Notes under the pieces: model-generated
Database searches by the model: none
What the model was told of the DNA's origin: nothing
Seen by the model: the letters and a program-made list of their open reading frames with translations, nothing else
Part shown: positions 1 through 6,785 of the stretch, in pieces
Layout of the letters: every line of letters starts with the position of its first letter
Position numbering within the stretch: the stretch's first letter is position 1
NCBI GenBank assembly: GCA_029865675.1
Contig: JARXAU010000190.1
Span: 1-14,349 of the forward strand
Reading direction: 5' to 3'
Source of the DNA: Rhodoferax sp.
Lineage (GTDB): Bacteria; Pseudomonadota; Gammaproteobacteria; Burkholderiales; Burkholderiaceae_C
DNA: 14,349 nucleotides
Translations under genes and position numbers: made by a program

Positions 1-1345
1 GTATGGTGTTGGTGCCCTCGTAGATCATGTTGATGCGGGAATCGCGCACAAACTGCTCCATGCCCCACTCTTTGATAAAGCCGTGGCCGCCAAACACCTG
101 CAGGCAGCCCGAGGTGGCGGTCCAGCCGTTGTCGGTAATAAAGGCCTTGACGATGGGGGTGAGCATGGCGAGCATTTCACCGGCCTCTTTGCGCACTTCC
201 TCATCGGGGTGGCCGTGCTCTTGCTCGAGCAGCATGGCGCCATAGGCCTGCAAGGCGCGGCCGCCTTCGGCATAGGCCTTGGCGGTGAGCAGCATTTTGC
301 GCACGTCGGGGTGCACGATGATGGGGTCAGCCGCCTTGTCCTTGGCCTTGACGCCCGAGAGCGAGCGCATCTGAATGCGGTCTTGGGCATAGGCCAGTGC
401 GTTCTGGTAAGCCACCTCGGTCAGGCCCAGGGACTGGTTGCCCACACCTAGGCGGGCAGCGTTCATCATCACAAACATGCCATTCATGCCCTTGTTGGGC
501 GCGCCCACCAAGCTGCCCACGGCGCCGTCGAGCACCATCTGGCAGGTGGCGTTGGCCTTAATGCCCATTTTGTGCTCGATGCCGCCGCAGTAAATGCCAT
601 TGCGCTCACCAACGCTGCCGTCGGCGTTGACCAGAAACTTAGGCACCACAAACAGGCTCACACCCTTGATGCCGGGGGGCGCATCGCTCAGGCGCGCCAG
701 CACCAGATGAACGATGTTCTCACTCATGTCATGCTCACCGGCGCTGATAAAGATCTTGTTGCCTGTGAGCCGGTAGCTGCCGTCAGGCTGCAGCTCGGCC
801 TTGGTGCGCATCAGGCCCAGGTCGGTGCCGCAATGGGGCTCGGTCAGGCACATGGTGCCAGTCCACTGACCGCTGGTCATTTTGTGCAGGTAAGTGGCTT
901 TTTGCTCGTCGGTGCCGTGTGCCGCCAGCGAGGCGTAGGCGCCGTGGGTCAGGCCAGGGTACATGGTCCAGGCCTGGTTGGCGCTGTTGAGCATTTCGTA
1001 AAACATCTGGTTGACGATGAGCGGCAGGCCTTGGCCACCATAGGCGGGGTCGCAACCCAGCGCTGCCCAGCCGCCTTCCACATACTGGGCGTAAGCTTCT
1101 TTAAAGCCTTTGGGCGTGGTGACGCTGTGCGTCTTGGGGTCGAGCACGCAGCCCTCGGCGTCGCCGCTGATGTTCAGGGGAAACAGTACCTCGGTGGCGA
1201 ACTTGCCGCCTTCTTCGAGCACCGCATTGATCGTGGCCGCGTCCATGTCGGCGTGTTTGGGGATCTTTTGCAAGTCGTCTACAACGTGCAACAACTCGTG
1301 CATTACAAACTGCATGTCACGCAACGGCGGGGTATAGCTGGGCAT
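1..1345 (-). CDS. Acyl-CoA dehydrogenase, FadE/DmdC-like long form (3' end cut by window)
   Basis: This is a flavoenzyme that oxidises acyl-CoA to trans-2-enoyl-CoA in fatty-acid or related acid catabolism in the cytosol. About 448 residues are visible and the C-terminus lies beyond the left edge. The start is ATG at 1345, preceded by AAGGAG (1354-1359) with an 8-base gap, a strong ribosome site. The N-terminus (MPSYTPPLRDMQFVMHEL) is typical of the roughly 600-residue subgroup with an extra C-terminal domain. The FAD/substrate segment TEPHCGTDLG lies near residue 166. The catalytic base is Glu443 in MIYEGTNTI, the last motif before the edge. It sits 38 bases downstream of the tetR gene in the same direction, so the two probably share a transcript. 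The exact substrate is not readable: a 3-methylmercaptopropionyl-CoA dehydrogenase (DmdC) role is possible in this subgroup, but a general long-chain acyl-CoA role is equally likely. Confidence 0.95.
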   Translation of the reverse strand, partial: MPSYTPPLRDMQFVMHELLHVVDDLQKIPKHADMDAATINAVLEEGGKFATEVLFPLNISGDAEGCVLDPKTHSVTTPKGFKEAYAQYVEGGWAALGCDPAYGGQGLPLIVNQMFYEMLNSANQAWTMYPGLTHGAYASLAAHGTDEQKATYLHKMTSGQWTGTMCLTEPHCGTDLGLMRTKAELQPDGSYRLTGNKIFISAGEHDMSENIVHLVLARLSDAPPGIKGVSLFVVPKFLVNADGSVGERNGIYCGGIEHKMGIKANATCQMVLDGAVGSLVGAPNKGMNGMFVMMNAARLGVGNQSLGLTEVAYQNALAYAQDRIQMRSLSGVKAKDKAADPIIVHPDVRKMLLTAKAYAEGGRALQAYGAMLLEQEHGHPDEEVRKEAGEMLAMLTPIVKAFITDNGWTATSGCLQVFGGHGFIKEWGMEQFVRDSRINMIYEGTNTI

Positions 1346-1383
1346 AAAAAAAACTCCTTGAAATGGCGAAAAGAACGAAAAAA

Positions 1384-2064
1384 CTACACAGAAAAATCAG
1401 GCGCCCCTGGCACGCCGTAGCGGGCCAAAATGACGTCAAAACCCGGGTTGGCGCGAGCCAACGACCCAGGGTTCTTTAAAAAGCGGGCTTCGTAATGCAG
1501 GGCAAGGATCAGGGCATGGATCTCAAAGGCGACCTGCTGTGCATCGGCGTCGGTGCTCAGATGGCCGCAGTCTTTGGCCAGAACCACCGCCCGGTACAGG
1601 GCGTGCAGCCAGGTTTGCACCGAGTTGGCCAGGGCCTCGCGCACGGGGCCAGGGCGATCATCAAATTCCACGGCACCACTGATAAAGATGCAGCCCGACT
1701 GAATCTCTATCGCCACACGCGTCATCCAGTTGTCAAACAAGGCGCGCAGCCGAGGCAGACCTTTGGGCGCTTGCAAGGCCGGGAAGAATACTTCTTGTTC
1801 GAAGCTTGCGAAATACTCACGGATCACAGAGATTTGCAGCTCTTCGCGCGAACCAAAGTGGGCGAACACGCCGGACTTGCTCATGTGCATGAGATCAGCC
1901 AGGCTACCGATGCTCAGACCCTCTAAACCCACCTGAGTGCTCAAAGTGACGGCGGCTTGCACAATGGCTTGCTTGGTCTGCTGGCCCTTGGGCATGGCGC
2001 GTGCGCTGGGCCTTTCTGCCTCGGCAACCGGAATGCTGGAATCAGAAAAAAGAGGAAGTGACAT
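1384..2064 (-). CDS. TetR/AcrR-family transcriptional regulator
   Basis: A 226-residue one-component regulator. The N-terminal DNA-binding domain spans about residues 28-76. It has helix 1 from QTKQAIVQAAVTL, and the helix-turn-helix lies in SIGSLADLMHMSKSGVFAHF, followed by GSREEL, the usual TetR signature. The rest (about 85-215) is an alpha-helical ligand and dimer domain of unknown specificity. The start at 2064 has no clear Shine-Dalgarno sequence. An internal Met24 (ATG at 1995) directly before the conserved domain is an alternative, because residues 1-23 look like a non-conserved leader. The gene is just upstream of the acyl-CoA dehydrogenase and probably controls it, sensing an acyl-CoA or related ligand as many such TetR proteins do. 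A near-perfect palindrome at 2081-2100, 16 bases before the start, suggests autoregulation. Confidence 0.92.
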   Translation of the reverse strand: MSLPLFSDSSIPVAEAERPSARAMPKGQQTKQAIVQAAVTLSTQVGLEGLSIGSLADLMHMSKSGVFAHFGSREELQISVIREYFASFEQEVFFPALQAPKGLPRLRALFDNWMTRVAIEIQSGCIFISGAVEFDDRPGPVREALANSVQTWLHALYRAVVLAKDCGHLSTDADAQQVAFEIHALILALHYEARFLKNPGSLARANPGFDVILARYGVPGAPDFSV

Positions 2065-2080
2065 TCAGGCTGGAAATAGA

Positions 2081-2100
2081 AATAGTACGGTCGTGCTATT
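2081..2100. promoter_or_regulatory. Palindromic operator candidate for the adjacent TetR regulator
   Basis: Two 9-base arms, AATAGTACG and CGTGCTATT, flank a 2-base centre and pair at 8 of 9 positions. The element lies 16 bases upstream of the tetR start codon. On the coding strand the right arm contains TACTAT, a passable -10 hexamer, so a bound dimer would block RNA polymerase. Size, symmetry and place all fit a TetR-family operator. That this protein binds it is inference. I could not find a convincing -35 hexamer at the right distance. Confidence 0.6.
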
Positions 2101-2171
2101 TTGCATCATCTGCGCAGCCAGCCCGCGATGGGGTGGCACGCGTGTGACCGCGCATTCTTCCGGACCGTCGC

Positions 2172-3071
2172 CTAAGACGAACGGATCATGGTGCCAAAAG
2201 CCTGGTCGGTCAGAATTTCGAGCAACAACACATGGGGCACGCGACCGTCAACAATGTGCACCGCCTTGACTCCGCTCTTGGCCGCGTCGAGCGCGCCGCT
2301 GATCTTGGGCATCATGCCGCCGGAGATGGTGCCGTCGGCAAACAGGGCGTCGATCTGGCGCGCGCTGAGTTCGGTGAGCAGTTCGCCAGCCTTGTTGAGC
2401 ACGCCGCTGATGTTGGTCAGCATCAAGAGTTTTTCGGCGTTCAGCACGGTGGCCAGTTTGGCGGCGACTACGTCGGCGTTGATGTTGTAGCTCTCGTTGT
2501 TTTCGCCAAAGCCGATGGGGCTGATAACGGGAATAAAGGCGTCGTCTTGCAAGGCCTTGACCACGCTGGGGTCAATGCTGACGATGTCGCCGACCTGGCC
2601 CACGTCAAGTTCGATGCGGGGGTCGGCGCTGTCGAGCATTTTGAGCTTTTGCGCCCGGATCATGGCGCCATCGCGCCCGGTCAGGCCCACGGCCTTGCCA
2701 CCTGCCTGGTTGATCAAGCCCACGATGTCTTGCTGCACTTCGCCGCCCAGCACCCACTCGACTACCTCCATGGTTTCGGCGTCGGTCACGCGCATGCCTT
2801 GGATGAACTCGCCGGTTTTGCCCAGGCGCTTGAGCGCGTTCTCAATTTGCGGGCCGCCGCCGTGCACCACCACCGGGTTGATGCCCACCAGCTTGAGCAG
2901 CACCACGTCTTGGGCAAAAGCGGCTTGGAGGGCGGGGTCGGTCATGGCGTTACCGCCGTACTTGATGACCATGGTTTTGCCATGGAACTTGCGGATATAG
3001 GGCAGGGCCTGGGCCAGGATTTCGGCCTTGTCGTGAGGCGTAAGGGGAGCGGGGGATGGGTCTTGTGGCAT
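2172..3071 (-). CDS. argB: N-acetylglutamate kinase (arginine biosynthesis)
   Basis: This enzyme phosphorylates N-acetyl-L-glutamate with ATP, the second step of the acetylated arginine pathway, in the cytosol. It has 299 residues, a normal family length. Motifs in order are: KYGGNAM (37-43, phosphate/ATP lysine and glycines), VVVHGGGPQI (67-76, substrate loop), GLTGRDGAMI (129-138) and SGGMMPKI (250-257, ATP site). The N-terminal helix before KYGG (about residues 13-34) and the C-terminal segment HIVDGRVPHVLLLEILT (272-288) are hallmarks of the hexameric, arginine-inhibited type, so feedback inhibition is expected. The start is ATG at 3071, without a strong ribosome site. The gene is 79 bases downstream of the CapD-type gene and 107 bases upstream of tetR. 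It appears to be the housekeeping flank of the polysaccharide locus and not part of it. Confidence 0.97.
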   Translation of the reverse strand: MPQDPSPAPLTPHDKAEILAQALPYIRKFHGKTMVIKYGGNAMTDPALQAAFAQDVVLLKLVGINPVVVHGGGPQIENALKRLGKTGEFIQGMRVTDAETMEVVEWVLGGEVQQDIVGLINQAGGKAVGLTGRDGAMIRAQKLKMLDSADPRIELDVGQVGDIVSIDPSVVKALQDDAFIPVISPIGFGENNESYNINADVVAAKLATVLNAEKLLMLTNISGVLNKAGELLTELSARQIDALFADGTISGGMMPKISGALDAAKSGVKAVHIVDGRVPHVLLLEILTDQAFGTMIRSS

Positions 3072-3150
3072 GGGCAGGATGTGCTTGCTGATGATTCAAA
3101 AGTCTGCAGATTGTGGCCCACAGAGGTACTGCGGCTGCTAGCCGAGTGTC

Positions 3151-5010
3151 TTAGCTCGGTTGGTAGCCTTGCACGTGCTTAACCAGCACGGCCTTGATGG
3201 CGACCGCATCATTCAGGTTGGCAGCCGACTCCAGTGCGTGCAATTCTGTCTGCAACTGCGCCCAGGGCAGAAAGGGCTCGTGGGCCTTCATGATGCGAGG
3301 GTGCTCAGTGGGCTGGGGATTTTCGCCAATCAGAAGCTCTTCGTACAACTTTTCTCCAGCACGCAAGCCGGTAACGGCAATCTCGATGTCACCCTGAGGA
3401 TGCTGCGCCTCTCGCACGGTCAGCCCGGAAAGGTGCACCATGCGACGGGCCAGATCCATGATTTTGACGGGCTCGCCCATATCAAGCACAAACACATCGG
3501 CGCCGGTACCCATGGCACCGGCCTGCAAAACGAGTTGCGCTGCCTCGGGGATGGTCATGAAGTAGCGCGTGACCTCGGTATGGGTCACTGTAAGCGGCCC
3601 ACCCTCGGCCAATTGCTTGCGAAACAGCGGCACCACGCTGCCACTCGACCCCAGCACGTTGCCAAAGCGCACCATGCAAAACAAGGTCTGCGGGTGCTCG
3701 CTGGTGAGCGCCTGCAGTACCAACTCGGCCATCCGCTTGGTCGCCCCCATCACGTTGGTGGGGCGTACCGCTTTGTCGGTGCTAACCAGAACAAAACGGC
3801 GAGCACCGCTGGCAGCGGCTGCGCGCGCCATGTTCAGGGTGCCAAATACGTTGTTGCGCACGCCCTCGCCTGGGTTGTCTTCCACCATAGGCACATGCTT
3901 GTAAGCGGCAGCGTGGTACACAGTGGCCGGCTGGTATTGGTCACAAATAGCCCGCAAACGCGGGGGGTTGACCACGCTGGCCAAGAGCGGCACCAGTTCA
4001 ACGGTCAGCGCAGAGGCGGCGGCGAGCGCCTGCAATTCTTGGTGAATGGCATACAGCCCAAATTCGTTGTGGTCAAGCAAGAGCAACTGGCGCGGGCGCT
4101 GCAGCATGATCTGACGGGTCAACTCCGCGCCTATGCTGCCCCCCGCACCGCTGACTAGCACCACTTGGCCTACCAAGTCCCGCGCCATCAACTCAGCGCG
4201 CGGCGGCACAGGCTCGCGGCCGAGCAAGTCTTCAATGTCGAGCTCATGAAAGTCCTGCACCGTGACCTTCCCCGAGGTCAGGTCCGCCATGCTGGGCAAA
4301 GACCGCACATGCACAGGCAAGCTTTCCAGGGATTGAATGATTTGGTTGCGTCGGTCGCGCGAAACACTGGGCAAAGCCAGCAAGATGTCGGTAATGCGCT
4401 CTTGCGCCACGAACTCTGGCACATCGGCTGGTGCCAGCACCGCAATGCCATTGATGCTGCGGCCCACCTTGCGCGGGTCGTCGTCTACGAAGGCCACGAG
4501 CTTGAGCTGCCCGATGACTTGGAAGGCCGAGGCGGTTTGCACTCCCGCATCTCCTGCACCATAGATCAACGCACGCCCTTCATCCCTCGAGCGATAAAAG
4601 TCGACCCCCGCAAGCCAAAAGCGTGCGAACGCCCGGCTGGCACCCACCAAAAACAAAAACACCAGGGGCTGCAATACACCGAGGGTACGCGGCACATTGG
4701 TCCATCGCTGCCACAGTAAGACCCCGGTTAACAGCACCGCATACAAGAACACCGCTTTGGCGGTGGCGTTCAGCGCAGCCTGCCCGGTATAGCGAAAAAT
4801 AGCCCGGTACAGACCAAAACGCACAAATATCGGCACCGCCAACAAGGGTGCCACCACGTAGACCCATCGCTGCTCTCCGTAGGGCAGCCGCCATTCGTCA
4901 AGCCGCAGGCCTAGAGCGATCCACGTTGCCAGAAGCGCTAGAGTGATATCCAGTGCGATGACTACGGCTTGCTTGCTCCAGCGCGGCAGGGCCAGGACGC
5001 GGTTACGCAT
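3151..5010 (-). CDS. Membrane-anchored CapD/WbpM/PglF-type UDP-HexNAc 4,6-dehydratase
   Basis: This protein is predicted to convert UDP-GlcNAc to a UDP-4-keto-6-deoxy-HexNAc, the entry to QuiNAc, FucNAc or bacillosamine-type sugars for surface glycans. It has 619 residues from ATG 5010. A GTG at 5043 would add 11 residues, but the decayed paralogue at 6402-6494 starts with the matching Met, which favours 5010. In order it shows: hydrophobic N-terminal membrane segments (roughly the first 130 residues, with RFGLYR between them), a first nucleotide-binding fold (IYGAGDAG), and a second, catalytic Rossmann fold (VSGAGGSIG). The active-site segment STDKAVRPTNVMGATKR follows. The YxxxK tyrosine is replaced by Met (MGATK), the S-M-K triad known for the large WbpM-type enzymes and therefore not a defect. 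The gene is separated from the dehydratase upstream by about 200 bases that hold a palindrome. It sits at the border to argB, acting as the locus boundary gene. Confidence 0.93.
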   Translation of the reverse strand: MRNRVLALPRWSKQAVVIALDITLALLATWIALGLRLDEWRLPYGEQRWVYVVAPLLAVPIFVRFGLYRAIFRYTGQAALNATAKAVFLYAVLLTGVLLWQRWTNVPRTLGVLQPLVFLFLVGASRAFARFWLAGVDFYRSRDEGRALIYGAGDAGVQTASAFQVIGQLKLVAFVDDDPRKVGRSINGIAVLAPADVPEFVAQERITDILLALPSVSRDRRNQIIQSLESLPVHVRSLPSMADLTSGKVTVQDFHELDIEDLLGREPVPPRAELMARDLVGQVVLVSGAGGSIGAELTRQIMLQRPRQLLLLDHNEFGLYAIHQELQALAAASALTVELVPLLASVVNPPRLRAICDQYQPATVYHAAAYKHVPMVEDNPGEGVRNNVFGTLNMARAAAASGARRFVLVSTDKAVRPTNVMGATKRMAELVLQALTSEHPQTLFCMVRFGNVLGSSGSVVPLFRKQLAEGGPLTVTHTEVTRYFMTIPEAAQLVLQAGAMGTGADVFVLDMGEPVKIMDLARRMVHLSGLTVREAQHPQGDIEIAVTGLRAGEKLYEELLIGENPQPTEHPRIMKAHEPFLPWAQLQTELHALESAANLNDAVAIKAVLVKHVQGYQPS

Positions 5011-5173
5011 TACGGTACGAGCCCCTACACAAGCCCTGCTCACGGACGACGCCGGTGGTGAAGGCAGCTTTTTGTTTATGGAGCATGCAATGGCGGCAGG
5101 GAATAAGAAACCAAATATATTGTGCCAACCACTTAAGCCCGCATATCGGCAAAAGCGAAATGAACGTACGGTA

Positions 5174-5191
5174 AAGCCAACTAGTTGGCTT
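5174..5191. repeat. Perfect 18-base palindrome downstream of the GDP-sugar dehydratase
   Basis: AAGCCAACTAGTTGGCTT reads the same on both strands. As RNA it can form a 7-bp stem with a CTAG loop. It lies 26 bases past the stop codon of the 5218-6186 gene and about 160 bases before the CapD-type gene. Its position fits a transcript end or an mRNA-stabilising hairpin. No proper T-tract follows on the minus strand (CTTTACC), so a canonical intrinsic terminator is not shown. A protein-binding site is another option. Confidence 0.4.
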
Positions 5192-5217
5192 CGCTACCCA
5201 CTGTTGATTTGGACAGA

Positions 5218-6186
5218 TCATCGAGGCGAACTGTCGGAATGAGAAGCGCAAAGCGCAGTTACAACGTCGCCCATTTTCTTCTCTGCACACCAACCGAGAA
5301 CGCGTCGCGCTTTTTCCGGACTGCCTTGGCTCCAAGGTATCTCGTTGGGCCGTTTCAGTTGGTCGTCATACCGCACATATTCCTGCCAGTTCAATCCGAA
5401 AATGGCAAAAGACTGGCTTACAAAATCCTGCAGTGAATTAGCTTCCCCAGTGGCAATCACGAAATCATCGGGCGTATCGTTTTGAAGCATGCGCCACATG
5501 GCATCCACGTACTCCGGTGCCCAACCCCAGTCACGCACTATGCTCAAATCGCCCAAGGTCAGCACTTCTTTGGAGCCGAGGGAGATTCGGCGTGCTGCCT
5601 GTACCACCTTTTGCGTCACAAAACGCGTCGGGCGAAGCTCTGATTCGTGATTGAACAAGATGCCATTCGACGCAAACATTTTGTGTGCGTCGCGATAATT
5701 TCGCACTAACCAATGCGCCGCTGACTTTGCCACTGCGTACGGGCTCACGGGATTAAAAGGCGTGCGCTCATCGGCAGGCAAACCCGCGGTATCACCAAAA
5801 CATTCGCTTGAACTTGCGTGATAAAACCGTGCTGGCATACCCAAAAAACGTAAAGATTCAAGAATATTGAGCGTGCCAATGGTGATGCTCTCAATCGTCT
5901 CCGACGGCTGCTCAAAAGACAAACCTACCGACGTCTGGCCCGCAAGGTGGTAAATCTCGTCGGGGCGGGCTTTGGAAATGGCCGTGAGCGTGCTCTTGAA
6001 GTCATTGGGCGCCATCGACAGAAAATGGACCTGCTCAGCGATGCCTAGCCGTACCAGCGATTCAAAACGTGAAACGCCTGCATCCCGTGAGGTTCCAAAA
6101 ACTTTATAGCCTTTACTCACTAAAAAGCGAGCGAGATAAGCGCCGTCTTGACCACCGATTCCTGTAATTAATGCTGAGTTCTTCAT
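5218..6186 (-). CDS. GDP-mannose 4,6-dehydratase-family enzyme, probably acting on GDP-manno-heptose
   Basis: A 322-residue short-chain dehydrogenase of the extended, Gmd-like group. It removes water across C4-C6 of a GDP-hexose or GDP-heptose to give a 4-keto-6-deoxy sugar, using bound NADP. Visible features: the nucleotide loop GIGGQDGAYLA (9-19), catalytic SSSE (125-128) and Tyr150/Lys154 in YAVAK. Substrate-region signatures FNHESELR (178-185) and VRDWGWAPEYVDAM (217-230) are near-diagnostic for the Gmd group. It is shorter than classical Gmd (about 345-370) and lacks the arginine/serine-rich stretch after the first sheet, so substrate specificity may differ. It follows the GDP-heptose operon on the same strand, so a DmhA/WcbK-like GDP-heptose 4,6-dehydratase is the best inference; plain GDP-mannose dehydratase is the alternative. 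The start is ATG 6186, with a 4-base ATGA overlap with a short ORF upstream. No reductase to finish the sugar is present here. Confidence 0.88.
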   Translation of the reverse strand: MKNSALITGIGGQDGAYLARFLVSKGYKVFGTSRDAGVSRFESLVRLGIAEQVHFLSMAPNDFKSTLTAISKARPDEIYHLAGQTSVGLSFEQPSETIESITIGTLNILESLRFLGMPARFYHASSSECFGDTAGLPADERTPFNPVSPYAVAKSAAHWLVRNYRDAHKMFASNGILFNHESELRPTRFVTQKVVQAARRISLGSKEVLTLGDLSIVRDWGWAPEYVDAMWRMLQNDTPDDFVIATGEANSLQDFVSQSFAIFGLNWQEYVRYDDQLKRPNEIPWSQGSPEKARRVLGWCAEKKMGDVVTALCASHSDSSPR

Positions 6187-6374
6187 ATATTTATGTCCGT
6201 TGGATTCAGTCCAATTTCATTGAGATCTTCGTACATCACCGAATTAACCGAAATCACACCGACGCAGAAATCGTTGTTTGCTGCTTTGGAATTGACGCTG
6301 CACACACCATTAGACCTCGATAAGCCCGCTTTGTAATCTGCGCTTTGGACCTCGTTTCCAATGAAATCGACCAC
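6183..6374 (-). pseudogene. Short unrecognised ORF, possible C-terminal remnant of a lost gene
   Basis: This is an open stretch of 63 codons starting with GTG right after a TAA. Its TGA overlaps the dehydratase ATG (ATGA), the same kind of coupling seen inside the heptose operon. The peptide (ending EDLNEIGLNPTDINI) matches no family I recognise. The coupling suggests that it is the tail of a gene once translated with the dehydratase, whose front was lost at the junction near 6375-6401. It could also be a chance ORF. There is no ribosome site before the GTG. Confidence 0.3.
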
Positions 6375-6401
6375 TTACGTGCGGGAAGTGTCGAACTTGT
6401 G

Positions 6402-6494
6402 CAGCCAGGTGGCCAGCCGGCACAGGCCAATATCCAGTGCCATCACCACTGCCTGTTTGCCCAGATGCGGCAGGCCCAGGAGGCGTTCACGCAT
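6402..6494 (-). pseudogene. N-terminal fragment of a second CapD/WbpM-type gene
   Basis: Thirty-one codons from ATG 6494 read MRERLLGLPHLGKQAVVMAL and continue DIGLCRLATWL. The intact gene starting at 5010 reads MRNRVLALPRWSKQAVVIAL and then DITLALLATWI. About two thirds of the residues agree and the DNA is clearly alignable, for example around ATATCCAGTGC in both (plus strand, near 4946 and 6430). Similarity stops abruptly at 6401, and the frame ends eight codons later in TAA (6375-6377). This is the amputated front of a paralogue, not a functional gene. Confidence 0.8.
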
Positions 6495-6734
6495 GAGATT
6501 GGTCGCCGCTTCGGGGGCCACGTGCCACCGTCTTGTGCCGCCTTGGCTTAGCATGACGACGCCGACTGCTATCACTGCGACGGGAGATGAGGTACCGCTC
6601 GGCATCGTGGGGATGTTGCAGACAATACATCCGGCAATTGCCGGCAAGTTTGGCAATCAGGTCAGCGCCGGCCGACGCAACAAACCGAGAGTTGTGGACC
6701 GTCAGGTACTCGGCCACAAACGACACGCAACTAC

Positions 6735-6779
6735 AGACACACAACCGTGCCGGCATATCCGGTACAGACCAAATCTGAA
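6735..6779 (-). pseudogene. Possible internal fragment of a CapD/WbpM-type gene (RFGLYR region)
   Basis: One minus-strand frame reads RFGLYR and, after a small indel, YAGTVV. The intact gene has RFGLYR followed by RYTGQAA. A 15-base stretch at 6759-6773 is identical to 4804-4818 in the intact gene, in the matching reading frame. The fragment lies on the 5' side of the N-terminal fragment at 6494, the reverse of gene order, so it must come from another copy or a rearrangement. It is short and partly broken, so the call is tentative. Confidence 0.45.
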
Positions 6780-6785
6780 GCATCT

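Larger units (their letters stand above)
6187..6785. other. About 600-base scar region without an intact gene
   Basis: The stretch separates the heptose operon from the GDP-sugar dehydratase. It holds two decayed pieces resembling the CapD/WbpM-type gene (6402-6494 and about 6735-6779) and the short ORF 6183-6374. Between 6495 and 6734 all minus-strand frames are broken or unrecognisable, and I see no RNA gene, inverted repeat pair or insertion sequence. The content fits leftovers of earlier cassette replacement. Confidence 0.6.

Noticed and set aside
572..1420. 282-codon plus-strand ORF
   Set aside because: It lies antisense to the acyl-CoA dehydrogenase, which has clear motifs and a strong ribosome site; the peptide is Ala/Gly/His-rich with no family signature, typical of antisense frames in GC-rich genes.
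3142..3159. Hairpin (CCGAG/CTCGG) at the end of the CapD-type gene as terminator
   Set aside because: Only a 5-bp stem with a 7-base loop, overlapping the stop codon and without a T-tract.
2232..3182. 316-codon plus-strand ORF
   Set aside because: Antisense to argB; low-complexity composition and no recognisable domain.
3160..4158. 332-codon plus-strand ORF (and 4165-4719)
   Set aside because: Antisense to the CapD-type gene, whose motifs are intact; histidine and glutamine-rich shadow sequence.
4270..4310. Met in place of Tyr in the CapD-type YxxxK motif as a sign of inactivation (the motif itself lies nearer 3740)
   Set aside because: The S-M-K triad is the known active form in large WbpM-type dehydratases.
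5108..5128. TTGGCA / TATATT-like promoter, or sigma-54 site, upstream of the CapD-type gene
   Set aside because: The hexamers do not pair at a good spacing (TATATT lies too close to TTGGCA), and the sigma-54 GG and GC elements are not at the required distance.
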